Assembly (NCBI RefSeq): GCF_040549485.1
Contig: NZ_JBEPTK010000017.1
Coordinates: 1 to 64,000 of the forward strand
Length of the DNA: 64,000 nt
Origin: Constrictibacter sp. MBR-5
GTDB taxonomy: Bacteria; Pseudomonadota; Alphaproteobacteria; JAJUGE01
Direction: 5' to 3'
Part shown: piece by piece, positions 27,658 through 35,861 of the stretch
Layout: each line of letters begins with the position of its first letter
Numbering within the stretch: the first letter of the stretch is position 1
Translations under genes and position numbers: made by a program
The notes under the pieces: generated by a model
What the model was told of the DNA's origin: nothing
What the model saw: only the letters and a program-made list of their open reading frames with translations
The model's database searches: none

Positions 27658-29222
27658 GCAGCCTCTCGAATGCGGACCGGTGTGGCGAGTTCGTTGAGGA
27701 TGTCGAGCGTCTCGAAACGATAGGCGTCGAGGGAAAGCCCGTTCTCCTCGGCGAGCCGGATCTGCGTGCTCGCCACGTCGATCCTGGGGAACACATAAAA
27801 GTCGAGCGGTCGCCGATTGCGCGCGTCCATACGCACTGCGACCGTGATGTCGGGATCGAGGCCGGTATCGAAACGCAGCCGCCAGCGCAGTGCTCCGGCC
27901 GGCGTCTCCTTGCAGCGGGCAATGACGACGGACAGCGAGAACTCGCCGTTCACTTCGAGGAGGTCGCCTCCCTCGGTACTGCGCACCGCTGCGCCAGCTT
28001 CGGTAAGAAGCGTGACGATCTCGTCGACCATCTCCGGATGCAGCCGGCGGAGCGCCCGGTTGATCTCGATGTAGCGATAGTCACGGCGCGGCGTGTAGCC
28101 GACGAGATAGTAGGCGCGCAGGAGACTGCCGAAGCGGTGCCGATAGGCGCTGCTGGACGGCAGGTGGTCGGTCTCGTCGATGATCAGCCCCGACAGTTGG
28201 CCTTGCACCTCGAACAGGCGTCGCAGGCCCTTGAGAAGCTCGGCGTCGCTCAGCCGCTGCGAGCGCTCGGCGATGATCCTCTGGGCAGCCTCGAACTGCT
28301 TGCGATCGACGACCGGCTCGAACACACCGTCTGCGCGAATCCAGACGTCCGGGCTGTTGCGAACTCGCTTCTTCTTGAGCTTGAACGAGACCCGGTTCCA
28401 AACGTTGTCGCCGACATACTTCTCGTTGATCAGCACCTGATGCACGGTGCCGCGTGTCCAGGAACGGCCGAGGTCGGTGAGTACGCCGCAGGCGTTCAGG
28501 AGGTCGGCGATCTCGCGCTCAGGCTTGGCCTCCTGGACGAACGCACGATACATCCAGCGCACCGTCTCCACCTCCTCGGGCGCGCCGGGAACCAGCACCA
28601 CGCGGTCGGTCTGGATGCTCTTGTGCTCGCCTCTGGAGAGTTCGCCCTTGGGCGCACCGCTCTGGTCGATCAGGCGACGACGGAGCGCATACCCGGCCGA
28701 GCCGCCCTGGCGATAGCCGTGTTCGATCAGGCGGCACTGGCCCATGAAGACCTTGGTCGACAGCTCCCGACTGTACTCGCCCGCCATCGCCCGCTTCACG
28801 CCCTTGACGATAGTCGACACCGGGCTGCCGTCGTTCTCGAACTGCTCGGCGCAGTACTGGACGAATATGCCAGCTCGTTTGCAGATGTACTCGTAATAGG
28901 CGCTCTCGTCGGCGTCCTGAAACCGGCCCCAGCGGCTCACGTCATAGACCAGGATGGTGGTGAAGTCCGCTTTGCCGCGCTCGACGTCCTCGATTAGCTG
29001 CTTGAGTGCGTTACGGCCGTCTAGGCGCAGCCCGCTCCGACCCTCGTCAGCGTAGGTGCGGACGATCTCCATACCGCGCCGCTCGGCGTATTGGCGGATG
29101 GCGTCGGCCTGATTCTCGGTCGAATATTGCTGGTGCTCCGTCGACATCCGGACGTACGCGGCGGCACGGACGCGGATAGCGCGCGTCTCCTCATTCCCGC
29201 CGTCACCAAGATAGTCCCCCAT
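27654..29222 (-). CDS. large serine recombinase, 522 aa
   Basis: The N-terminal resolvase domain has the catalytic motif AAYVRMSTEHQQYSTENQ (Ser27) and the DVSRWGRFQDADE and GxxVSTIVKGVKRAMAGEYSRELS segments; a recombinase domain (REIADLLNACGVLTDLG, VHQVLINEKYVGDNVWNR) and a long C-terminal region follow. Such enzymes insert, excise or invert DNA. The C-terminal ~150 residues lack an obvious zinc ribbon. It heads an operon with two ParB-like genes and faces a divergent DNA-binding gene across 126 bp. Confidence 0.9.
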   Translation of the reverse strand: MGDYLGDGGNEETRAIRVRAAAYVRMSTEHQQYSTENQADAIRQYAERRGMEIVRTYADEGRSGLRLDGRNALKQLIEDVERGKADFTTILVYDVSRWGRFQDADESAYYEYICKRAGIFVQYCAEQFENDGSPVSTIVKGVKRAMAGEYSRELSTKVFMGQCRLIEHGYRQGGSAGYALRRRLIDQSGAPKGELSRGEHKSIQTDRVVLVPGAPEEVETVRWMYRAFVQEAKPEREIADLLNACGVLTDLGRSWTRGTVHQVLINEKYVGDNVWNRVSFKLKKKRVRNSPDVWIRADGVFEPVVDRKQFEAAQRIIAERSQRLSDAELLKGLRRLFEVQGQLSGLIIDETDHLPSSSAYRHRFGSLLRAYYLVGYTPRRDYRYIEINRALRRLHPEMVDEIVTLLTEAGAAVRSTEGGDLLEVNGEFSLSVVIARCKETPAGALRWRLRFDTGLDPDITVAVRMDARNRRPLDFYVFPRIDVASTQIRLAEENGLSLDAYRFETLDILNELATPVRIREAA

Positions 29223-29340
29223 CCTGGTCCTTCCGCATCAGGGCCGATGCCCTGCGGTTGTTCGTTCGACATGCACGAGCGCTGAGGGGCGGCATCCGCC
29301 GTTCCTGAGGTCTCCGCCCGTCGATTGTAGATGCGGAGGG

Positions 29341-29358
29341 TCGGAAACATGTTTCCGA
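29341..29358. promoter_or_regulatory. perfect 18-bp palindrome over a start codon, candidate operator
   Basis: TCGGAAACATGTTTCCGA is its own reverse complement, and the ATG at its centre-left is the proposed start codon of the next gene. It lies in the divergent region facing the recombinase operon, where the neighbouring DNA-binding protein could act on itself and on the operon. Confidence 0.6.
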
Positions 29359-30020
29359 AAAAGGGCAAGGTTCTTTTAGGGCGACATGACCGAGAAAACG
29401 GCAGCACGGACTTTGCGGCAATCATCGCCGCGGCGCTGCAGACGGAGCTCGGCAACAGCCATCGGGCGACGAAGACCGTGATGCGCTGGACCGGCGCGAG
29501 CGAGCGCACCGTCAAGCACTGGCTGGCCGGCCGCCATGCACCGGGTGGCGAATATCTGATTGTCATCATGCGGGAATCAGATGCCGTCTTCGAGACGGTC
29601 CTGGCGGCGGCGGGTCGCCGCGACGCCATGATCGCCGCTCGGATGCTGGCCGCGCAGGGGACTATGGTCGAGGTGATGACGATGATCGAGCGGGAGCGCG
29701 AGCGGAGCGTCTACGAGACATCGTGGGCGGCCGATTCGGATGGAGCCGGTGGGCCGAGGACGGCGGATGACCGAGTAAATGACCCAATAAACGACCGAGT
29801 ATGTGACGCTGTAAGCCTGCCACTGGATAACCTCAATCCACGGCAGCACTGGTATCGTCAAGCCTTGGCCTCGGGCCGTGACGTCCGCACGGCGGACCTT
29901 CAGCGGCGGTGGGGCGTGTCGGAGAAGACCGCCCGGCGCGACGTCGCCATCCTGAAGGCCCGCGGCATGATCGAATTCGTGGGGTCGTTCAAGACGGGCA
30001 GGTATCGGCTCCGTCAATAA
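29349..30020 (+). CDS. DNA-binding regulator with C-terminal winged helix, 223 aa
   Basis: The ATG at 29349 has GGAGGG eight bases upstream; an in-frame ATG at 29331 lacks a site. The N-terminal part contains a helix-turn-helix like segment (TKTVMRWTGASERTVKHWLA). The C-terminal ~70 residues form a DeoR/winged-helix like domain (TADLQRRWGVSEKTARRDVA, then MIEFVGSFKTGRYRL). It is divergent to the recombinase-ParB-ParB operon and probably controls it. The stop codon lies exactly at the edge of a small transposon-like element. Confidence 0.75.
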   Translation: MFPKKGKVLLGRHDRENGSTDFAAIIAAALQTELGNSHRATKTVMRWTGASERTVKHWLAGRHAPGGEYLIVIMRESDAVFETVLAAAGRRDAMIAARMLAAQGTMVEVMTMIERERERSVYETSWAADSDGAGGPRTADDRVNDPINDRVCDAVSLPLDNLNPRQHWYRQALASGRDVRTADLQRRWGVSEKTARRDVAILKARGMIEFVGSFKTGRYRLRQ

Positions 30021-30229
30021 CAGCCCGTTGACGAAGTGCCGTTCAGTCCGCCGGGTGTGTGATGTCGATGGTGACGGCAACCACGGGCTGGATGCCGTCG
30101 GGGACGACAATCGCGACGATCCCACCATCAGATCCGCCTGACGCTCACGCTCCCGACCCAGCGCCATCTCGCACCCCACCAGCCTGCGAGGATAGCGAAT
30201 CCGACAGACCCGACTTCGTCAACGGGCTG
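30021..30229. mobile_element. 209-bp MITE-like deletion derivative of an IS
   Basis: The ends are perfect 17-bp terminal inverted repeats, CAGCCCGTTGACGAAGT at 30021-30037 and its complement at 30213-30229, flanked by a 4-bp direct repeat ATAA (30017-30020 and 30230-30233). Inside, the minus strand reads MALGRERERQADLMV, which resembles the first residues of an IS transposase, so the element looks like an IS that lost its middle and kept both ends. It needs a transposase from elsewhere. Confidence 0.7.
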
Positions 30230-30255
30230 ATAACAATGTCTCTTCCAGCGCAGAC

Positions 30256-30324
30256 GCCGCTGGCGCTCAGCCCGGCATAGCGCTCGTCCAGGTCGAAGAA
30301 ACCAGCCTGTCCCGCCCTGCCGAA
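30256..30324 (-). pseudogene. IS5-type transposase, N-terminal scrap
   Basis: The minus strand reads GRAGQAGFFDLDERYAGLSA, the typical opening of one IS5-type transposase group, and then loses similarity. It lies just outside the MITE-like element. Nothing recognisable is seen in 30343-30515. Confidence 0.6.
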
Positions 30325-30515
30325 GCCGCCCTCGCCGACCACCCAGAGGAATCAAAATCGCGCGCTGCAGCCAGCAGTTCGCAAGCCGTCCCCCTGCTGT
30401 CCCGTTCTGGCTATGAGTGAGCTTCAGCCCTGAGAAACAGGTTGCCATTTGGGAATGTTGCGGCTAGCGTCGAAAGCTGGACGGCACGCGATGCTACTTC
30501 TTAGGGCGTTTCGAC

Positions 30516-30665
30516 ATGAATGATTCGGCTGAGGCTGTCGTCACCGAAAGTAGTGATGATCGAGAAGCCTACACTTCCCCATGCATCCAGAAGCTCGGTC
30601 GGATCGCGACTATCGTGGAAGCCTCCAGCGGAAGCGGCACCGATGGGGGTATCTACGCGTCCTGA
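30516..30665 (+). CDS. RiPP precursor with lasso-type leader, 49 aa
   Basis: A short gene. The leader contains YTSPCIQKLG (Tyr19, Pro22, Gly28), which fits the Y-x-x-P-x-L/I-x-x-x-G motif that PqqD-like B1 proteins bind in lasso-type precursors. The C-terminal part reads EASSGSGTDGGIYAS and ends in serine. Lasso kinases of the HPr-kinase type phosphorylate a C-terminal serine, and such a kinase is encoded 1 kb downstream. If the core starts at Gly39 there is no Asp/Glu at ring positions 7-9 (only Asp43, position 5), and no lasso cyclase is present. AGGG lies about ten bases upstream as a weak ribosome site. Confidence 0.65.
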   Translation: MNDSAEAVVTESSDDREAYTSPCIQKLGRIATIVEASSGSGTDGGIYAS

Positions 30666-30803
30666 GGTGATGCACTGGGACCCGATGCTTTGTAGATTTC
30701 GCCTGTCTCCGGCAGATGATCGACGATTGCTAGGCCATGCTCATCCTTGATGGAATTGACGGACGACGCGTCCGGCCGGCGCTGCTGAAGGGGATAGCGG
30801 CTT

Positions 30804-31289
30804 TCAGGTGTCGCGGCTGAAATATGTCCGCTGCTTCGATTGAAACTGCGCCGGATAGTGCTCTCGAACATGGGGATCGTCGAACAAGATTCGTCCTGCA
30901 CTCTCTACCCATGCATGACCTTCTATTCGGCCATTAATCTCCCGACAACCGATTTTCACTTCCGCCGGGTATCCGCTTCGGCGAAGATAAAACGTCGCCA
31001 GCAGTGCACGCCGCAAACACTTCCCTTCTCTGCCAAGAATCTTGTCGGTTACCAGACGGCACATTTGAATAATTGTCGTCTGCGGCAGATGGAGCCCTCC
31101 GTCATTGCGACGATCGAGCCAATCTGCTGTCCGGCGGTAACCGAGCGTTCTCAGGCGAAGCTCTATCATCGCAGCAATGTAGCACATACGGATCAGCAGT
31201 CGTCGCTGCGCCCGATCGAGCGTCCACAGCCTCCACATCGTCCGTGCCAATCGCACTGCTATCGCCTCGCCTGAAAACGCCGCCACCAT
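30804..31289 (-). CDS. lasso-type leader peptidase B2 (transglutaminase-like), 161 aa
   Basis: The C-terminal half carries GREGKCLRRALLATFYLRRS and GRIEGHAWVE, giving the Cys91-His125-Asp (137 or 138) triad of the McjB C-terminal/transglutaminase-like family that cuts RiPP leaders next to a B1 protein. The N-terminal half is basic and helical, as is usual for stand-alone B2. The length is normal. It is transcribed away from the PqqD operon (60 bp between the starts) and towards the precursor gene. The best-known family role is lasso maturation, but it also occurs in other RiPP loci. Confidence 0.85.
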   Translation of the reverse strand: MVAAFSGEAIAVRLARTMWRLWTLDRAQRRLLIRMCYIAAMIELRLRTLGYRRTADWLDRRNDGGLHLPQTTIIQMCRLVTDKILGREGKCLRRALLATFYLRRSGYPAEVKIGCREINGRIEGHAWVESAGRILFDDPHVREHYPAQFQSKQRTYFSRDT

Positions 31290-31349
31290 CGTTTACGCCA
31301 CCATCGTCTAACAGCCCGATTTTTTCAACGCCGCCGCAGAATTGACCCC

Positions 31350-31625
31350 ATGTACGACTATCACCACTTTGCAATGCCGAAGAACGTGGTGGCCTCGGTC
31401 GGCCCGGATGTTGCGCTGGTGCTGAACATGGATTCAGACGAGGTCTATCAACTCGATCCAGTCTCGCAGGCTTTCTGGGAAGCGCTCGATACGCATGAGG
31501 GCGATGCGACTGCGGTCTTCCAAAGCCTTCTGGATCGGTTCGCTGTGAGCGAGGAAAGATTGCGGGCCGACCTCGATGCGCTCGTCACCTCGCTGGTTTC
31601 CGAAGGCTTGCTGCATGCCGAGTAG
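31350..31625 (+). CDS. PqqD-family RiPP recognition protein (B1), 91 aa
   Basis: A complete PqqD-like winged helix: VLNMDSDEVYQLDPVSQAFW, then an alpha-helical end FAVSEERLRADLDALVTSL. These proteins bind leader peptides and hand them to partner enzymes. It opens an operon whose next gene starts 11 bp inside this one. Together with the divergent B2 gene it forms the B1/B2 pair of lasso-like systems. Confidence 0.9.
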   Translation: MYDYHHFAMPKNVVASVGPDVALVLNMDSDEVYQLDPVSQAFWEALDTHEGDATAVFQSLLDRFAVSEERLRADLDALVTSLVSEGLLHAE

Positions 31626-32669
31626 TCCTGCCCGGCCGGAGACAGCAGGAAAGGAACCGCACCAACGCGCATCCGAGACCGAGAGATCCTATTGCGCGCT
31701 GGGATATCGTATTCGCGCCAATGTCGCCCTCGAGGGCCTGCCTGCCGCCGAACCGGCGTCGGCGTGCGGCGATCCGGTTTCCCTTCGCTTCGTTCGGGAG
31801 GATGTCGCGTGGCCGCCGGTCGACGTTGGCGCGACGTTCCACCCCGAATGCGATCTCGCGGAGCCGCTTCAGGCAAACGCGCTGGTTCTCGCGGACAGAG
31901 GAGCGCGCGTCTGGGATTGGTACACCGCGTTCGACGACCTGCCCATGACCAGGGTCCGCTGCGACCTCGCCGAGCGTACGATCACAATGTCCTGCGGCGA
32001 GAACCTCGACAGATTTCGCGTGTCATACCACCTCGTAAGCCCCGTCCTTCCATACTGGGCGAGACGCGACGGACGCCTCGGCCTGCATGCCGCAGTGATC
32101 GCCGTTGATGGTACGGCAGTCGTCATCCTGGGCGACAAGAGCATGGGCAAGTCCACGCTTTGCGCAGCTTTCCTTAAGCGCGGACACGCCATCTGGTCGG
32201 ATGATATCGCGGTAATCACCCCCGATTTGCATTCCGTCTACCGCGGGAGCGGTATGTTGCGGACGAGCGAAGCCACGGCCCGGGTGATCTTCGGTGACGA
32301 CGTGCTACTGCGAAAGTGCAGTTTCTCGAAACATGTCATGGATACGGGCCCGGCGAGCGTATCGGGCGAGACAGAAGCGATCCCGATCGCCGCGATCTTT
32401 CACCTGTCGCCGTTCTCTGAGGATCCGTCTTCGAGGATTATTCGCCTTCACGATCCGCTCGCGAGAATGGCGGTGCTTCGGAATCTCGGCTCGACGGCAT
32501 TTCCCGCCCCCCGACCATCCGCGCAAGCGAATTCCTCGCGGCGACGGCGCTGGCCGGCGCCATACCGGTCTTCACGGTGATGCGGCCGCGAAACCTTGCC
32601 GTCCTGCCCGATACGGTCGAACAGGTCCTCCATTTCGCCAGGGAAATGGAGGGGGCGCATGTCGAATAA
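31615..32669 (+). CDS. HPr-kinase-like RiPP kinase, frameshifted near the 3' end
   Basis: The ATG at 31615 overlaps the PqqD stop by 11 bp. The P-loop GDKSMGKS lies at residues 173-180, preceded by LGLHAAVIAVDGTAVVILG, as in HPr kinase-like proteins of lasso and PqqD clusters. After NLGSTAFPAP the frame breaks at a run of six C (32507-32512): the listed frame stops at 32580, but one added C restores IRASEFLAATALAGAIP and LPDTVEQVLHFAREMEG up to a TAA at 32669, where the P450 start overlaps by 11 bp. This conserved ending and coupling make a one-base deletion, real or a sequencing error, very likely. The probable role is phosphorylating the precursor. Confidence 0.8.
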
Positions 32670-33792
32670 GGGATTTGGGTCGCAACTCGACGGCTGCCTG
32701 TGGTGGGACGCTGGTCGCCAGCGCAAAACCAAGATTGCCGGCTACGCCGCGGCGCGCGATGCCTTCCAGACCAATCGGTACTTCCTTTCGGGTAAACGAT
32801 CACAGAGGCAGGACCCGGCAGCCGGCCCCCTAGCGCTGCTGCGAGAGTTCTGCCGACACTGGCAGTCGAGGTGGGTGCAGGCCTACACTTCGCACCCCGA
32901 AGTCGGCCCGATAGCCAAGGCCGCAATTCGCAAGAGGCAGGGAAGCGCGTTCGAGGCACGGAATGTCGCGATGATCCATCGTCGCGTCGGCGAGAGACTG
33001 GCGTGCTTGCCAGTTGCCAGGAACTTCGACCTCAATGGTGACTTCGCGAGGCCGCTGAGTTTCCTGCTGGCCGCCGAACTCTTGGGTGTAACCCTCCAGC
33101 CGGATCTATGCCACCAGGCGGCAGGAATCGGTGTGGTGCAGATTGCGCAGGAATTGGCACCTGAAGACAAGCTTCCGGCCTATCGTGCGCTGCAATCTCT
33201 TCACCGTGCGTTGCACGGCTGCGTCGAGAGCGGCGCGCTCGAGCCCGATGGATTGATGCGGAGGTTTCTCGATATCGAGGCTGAACACGGTCTCGATCGC
33301 GACTTCAGCCTGATGAGCGCGGCAAATTTCCTGGCGGGCTCGGTCACGCTGGGCACGGCTATGGCGCTTTGCCTGGACCGGATCACGACGTCGGACCACC
33401 TTACCCTGCTGGCCCAAACTGGCGACGACATGCTTCCGGCGATTGTCGACGAAATCCTGCGTCTCTATCCGCCTGCACGAAACATTCGATTGATGACTCA
33501 GGCTACGGAAACGGCGGAACCCGAACTCCTCTTCTTCAGCGTTGCGCGGGCCAATACCGATCCGGCCGCTTTCCCTAAGCCCGACCAAATGGCATTCGAC
33601 CGGGTCGGCCCGCCGCACCTGTCATTTGGCAGCGGCGCGCACATTTGCGACGGCGTGCGACTGGTGCGGCTGACGCTCAAGGTAGCCCTGCCTACGATCC
33701 TCAACCGGATGCACGGGCTCGAGGTGAGGGAAACCGGACCGATGGAATTCACCGCACGTTTCGATCGTCTCGCGTCGCCACCGGCACAGTAG
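32659..33792 (+). CDS. cytochrome P450, 377 aa
   Basis: The heme-binding loop FGSGAHICDG carries the Cys330 ligand and the ExxR motif is EILR (265-268). The I-helix reads NFLAGSVTLGTAM: the acid of the usual AG-x-D/E-T is Val, which may change oxygen activation. It starts 11 bp inside the repaired kinase gene, so both belong to one transcript. As the only oxidase of the locus it is a candidate tailoring enzyme for the peptide or for a terpenoid partner. The open frame continues upstream, but ATG 32659 fits the coupling pattern. Confidence 0.88.
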   Translation: MSNKGFGSQLDGCLWWDAGRQRKTKIAGYAAARDAFQTNRYFLSGKRSQRQDPAAGPLALLREFCRHWQSRWVQAYTSHPEVGPIAKAAIRKRQGSAFEARNVAMIHRRVGERLACLPVARNFDLNGDFARPLSFLLAAELLGVTLQPDLCHQAAGIGVVQIAQELAPEDKLPAYRALQSLHRALHGCVESGALEPDGLMRRFLDIEAEHGLDRDFSLMSAANFLAGSVTLGTAMALCLDRITTSDHLTLLAQTGDDMLPAIVDEILRLYPPARNIRLMTQATETAEPELLFFSVARANTDPAAFPKPDQMAFDRVGPPHLSFGSGAHICDGVRLVRLTLKVALPTILNRMHGLEVRETGPMEFTARFDRLASPPAQ

Positions 33793-33805
33793 TCGAACGC
33801 CGAAC

Positions 33806-35851
33806 GTGCAACAGACGCTCGCCACCGTCATCGACGTGATCCGCCCGGTCTGGGATGGCGTTATTCCTCGTGACGTGATCGCCGATGCTCGCCGGATCGC
33901 TAGCGAGTTGCCGCCGGTTGCCAAAGGCGGCTTCGAGTTCGATCTCCTCTCCCCTCTGTCATCCGTCGATGTACTGCAGTGTTTCGACGTCGCGGACGAC
34001 GGCATGAGGGCGCTTGATACCTACTTGGGACAGCGCCCCGCGACGACCAGCGCAACATGGGCATATCTTGCCAGGTTGGTGGGCGACCTGCTGAACCCGC
34101 TACGACCTTGGCACCGTACTGTCGAAAGCGTCTGGCTGGAGATTGATGCAGAGAGGTTCACGCCTGGCAACTGGGAACCTTCCGTCTTCCTCGAATTCTC
34201 GCGCAACGCGCCGCCGTCCACGGAGGACCTGATCGAAGCTCTCTCGGCGATGCCGCTTCGCGATTTCGCCCGGAAGGCAGAGGCCGTTCAAGAAGTCGCG
34301 GAGCTCCTTTCCGATAACGCCTGGATTTCACATCTCGGCGCGATGTTGGCCCGCGAAGACACGCCGTTGCGGATCAACATCAAGCGGCTCTGCGCGCCTG
34401 CGTGCGCAGGTCTCTTGTCCCGGCTCTCTATCGCTGGCGATGCGTCGCGTGTGGTCGAGATCTTCGATGATGCTTATCGCTCGACCTTGTGCATCGATGT
34501 CACGGATCGGATTCTGCCCCGTGCGGGTGCCGAGTACCAGTTTACGTCACCGCCGGCGCGGGAATTGGGGTGGAGGAGCCTTGCCGAGCGCGCCACTCAA
34601 CGGGTCATGGAGCGCGCGCCCTGGTCCGTCATGGAGCAGTGGAACGCAGAGCTCACGCCGCTCTCGGCGGTGGATACATGGCCGGACACGATGATCCTTT
34701 CCGACCTTGCCGGCGGTGAGGATCGACAACTCGTCCTGCAGGTCATCCCAAGCCACATCAAGATCACCTACCCGGGCGACTATCGTATCGGCGCCAAAGG
34801 TTATGTCGGGTTTCAGCCGCGCTCCCGACCTCTTCCGTCTCCTCGCGACGTTGAACGCGCTTCCGCACCCCCACCCGCTTCGGAAAGCCCAAGCGCGGCG
34901 AACGGCCTATCCATGCGTGACGCAATGGACCGCGGGCTCGAATTTCTTCTCGAGGCGCGGTGCCAGAACGGCCTGTGGCGCGATTTCGAATTTGCATGCA
35001 TGCATAGCGACGAATGGATCACAGGCTATGTAGGCGCGCAAATGCTCAATAGCGGATGCGCTAAGGCGGCCGAAGCTGCTCGTGAGGCATGGGCCACGCT
35101 TCGAGCTCGGCGTTCTGCCGGCGCCGGATGGGGATACCAGAAGTCCACTCCCCCGGATGCAGACAGTACGGCTTGGGTTCTGGCGCTGGCACGGGATCTG
35201 GGCGAAACGGACGCTCACGTAACCCGCGGGCTTGCCTTTCTCGCGGCCCACCGGGGAAGCCGTGGCTTTCGCACCTATGATCCCGATATGCTGCTCAAGC
35301 TGGACGAAGCCCTGCCCGACACGGCAGCGCACAGGAAATGGCACGACGAACAGGTGGAGATTACCGCATCCGCGGCACGTGCCGGTCTCGAGATAGCGGT
35401 TCAGGATCTCCTGCGCGCGCAGCGTAACGACGGCTCATGGGAAGGCTTCTGGATCGACGGCAGCGAGTATGTCACTGGTCTAGCGGTCGAGGCGCTGCGG
35501 CGCTCCGGCAGAGCTATCGGCGATCAGGCGATAGGCCGGGCAGGCTCCTGGGCTCGTGCGAGAATGGCGAGGGAGAGCAACAGCTTCAAGCTTGCCTGGC
35601 TGCTGCGCAGGCCGGTCGAGGGTTCAGGCGAGAATCTGTTTTCCGATGAGGTCTTCCGCGCCGCTATCACACGGCTCCTTCGGTTGCAGCAGGAGGACGG
35701 GTCATGGCCTGCCAGCGGCATCATGAAGGTCCCCTTGCCGTCGGAGGCCGGCGATAGCGTCGAGATGGCGGATTTTCCCGATTGCCACCGCGTCTTCACC
35801 ACAAGCACCGTGGTCGGGACGCTCGGACGACTTCTGGCGGCGCCTGGTTGA
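33806..35851 (+). CDS. squalene-cyclase-like protein with unrecognised N-terminal half, 681 aa
   Basis: GTG start 14 bp after the P450 stop. The C-terminal ~330 residues are alpha/alpha-toroid repeats of the prenyltransferase/squalene-hopene cyclase class, with QW-type motifs (LLRAQRNDGSWEG, LLRLQQEDGSWPA). The place of the DxDD acid motif reads PDADSTAW (451-454), keeping the first two acids but not the last. The N-terminal ~340 residues (VWLEIDAERFTPG, then VIPSHIKITYPGDYRIGAKG) are not a second cyclase domain; the HIKI...AKGY pattern faintly recalls ABBA-fold prenyltransferases, which is only a guess. No signal peptide or membrane segment. It could cyclise or transfer an isoprenoid, perhaps onto the peptide. 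Confidence 0.75.
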   Translation: MQQTLATVIDVIRPVWDGVIPRDVIADARRIASELPPVAKGGFEFDLLSPLSSVDVLQCFDVADDGMRALDTYLGQRPATTSATWAYLARLVGDLLNPLRPWHRTVESVWLEIDAERFTPGNWEPSVFLEFSRNAPPSTEDLIEALSAMPLRDFARKAEAVQEVAELLSDNAWISHLGAMLAREDTPLRINIKRLCAPACAGLLSRLSIAGDASRVVEIFDDAYRSTLCIDVTDRILPRAGAEYQFTSPPARELGWRSLAERATQRVMERAPWSVMEQWNAELTPLSAVDTWPDTMILSDLAGGEDRQLVLQVIPSHIKITYPGDYRIGAKGYVGFQPRSRPLPSPRDVERASAPPPASESPSAANGLSMRDAMDRGLEFLLEARCQNGLWRDFEFACMHSDEWITGYVGAQMLNSGCAKAAEAAREAWATLRARRSAGAGWGYQKSTPPDADSTAWVLALARDLGETDAHVTRGLAFLAAHRGSRGFRTYDPDMLLKLDEALPDTAAHRKWHDEQVEITASAARAGLEIAVQDLLRAQRNDGSWEGFWIDGSEYVTGLAVEALRRSGRAIGDQAIGRAGSWARARMARESNSFKLAWLLRRPVEGSGENLFSDEVFRAAITRLLRLQQEDGSWPASGIMKVPLPSEAGDSVEMADFPDCHRVFTTSTVVGTLGRLLAAPG

Positions 35852-35861
35852 AGCTTTCGCT

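Noticed and set aside
30516-30665. Canonical lasso peptide
   Set aside because: No lasso cyclase in the window and no Asp/Glu at positions 7-9 of the likely core, so the peptide is called a lasso-type leader precursor only.
30653-30901. Minus-strand frame next to the B2 gene as a second precursor
   Set aside because: It overlaps B2 in another frame and lacks the YxxP leader motif.
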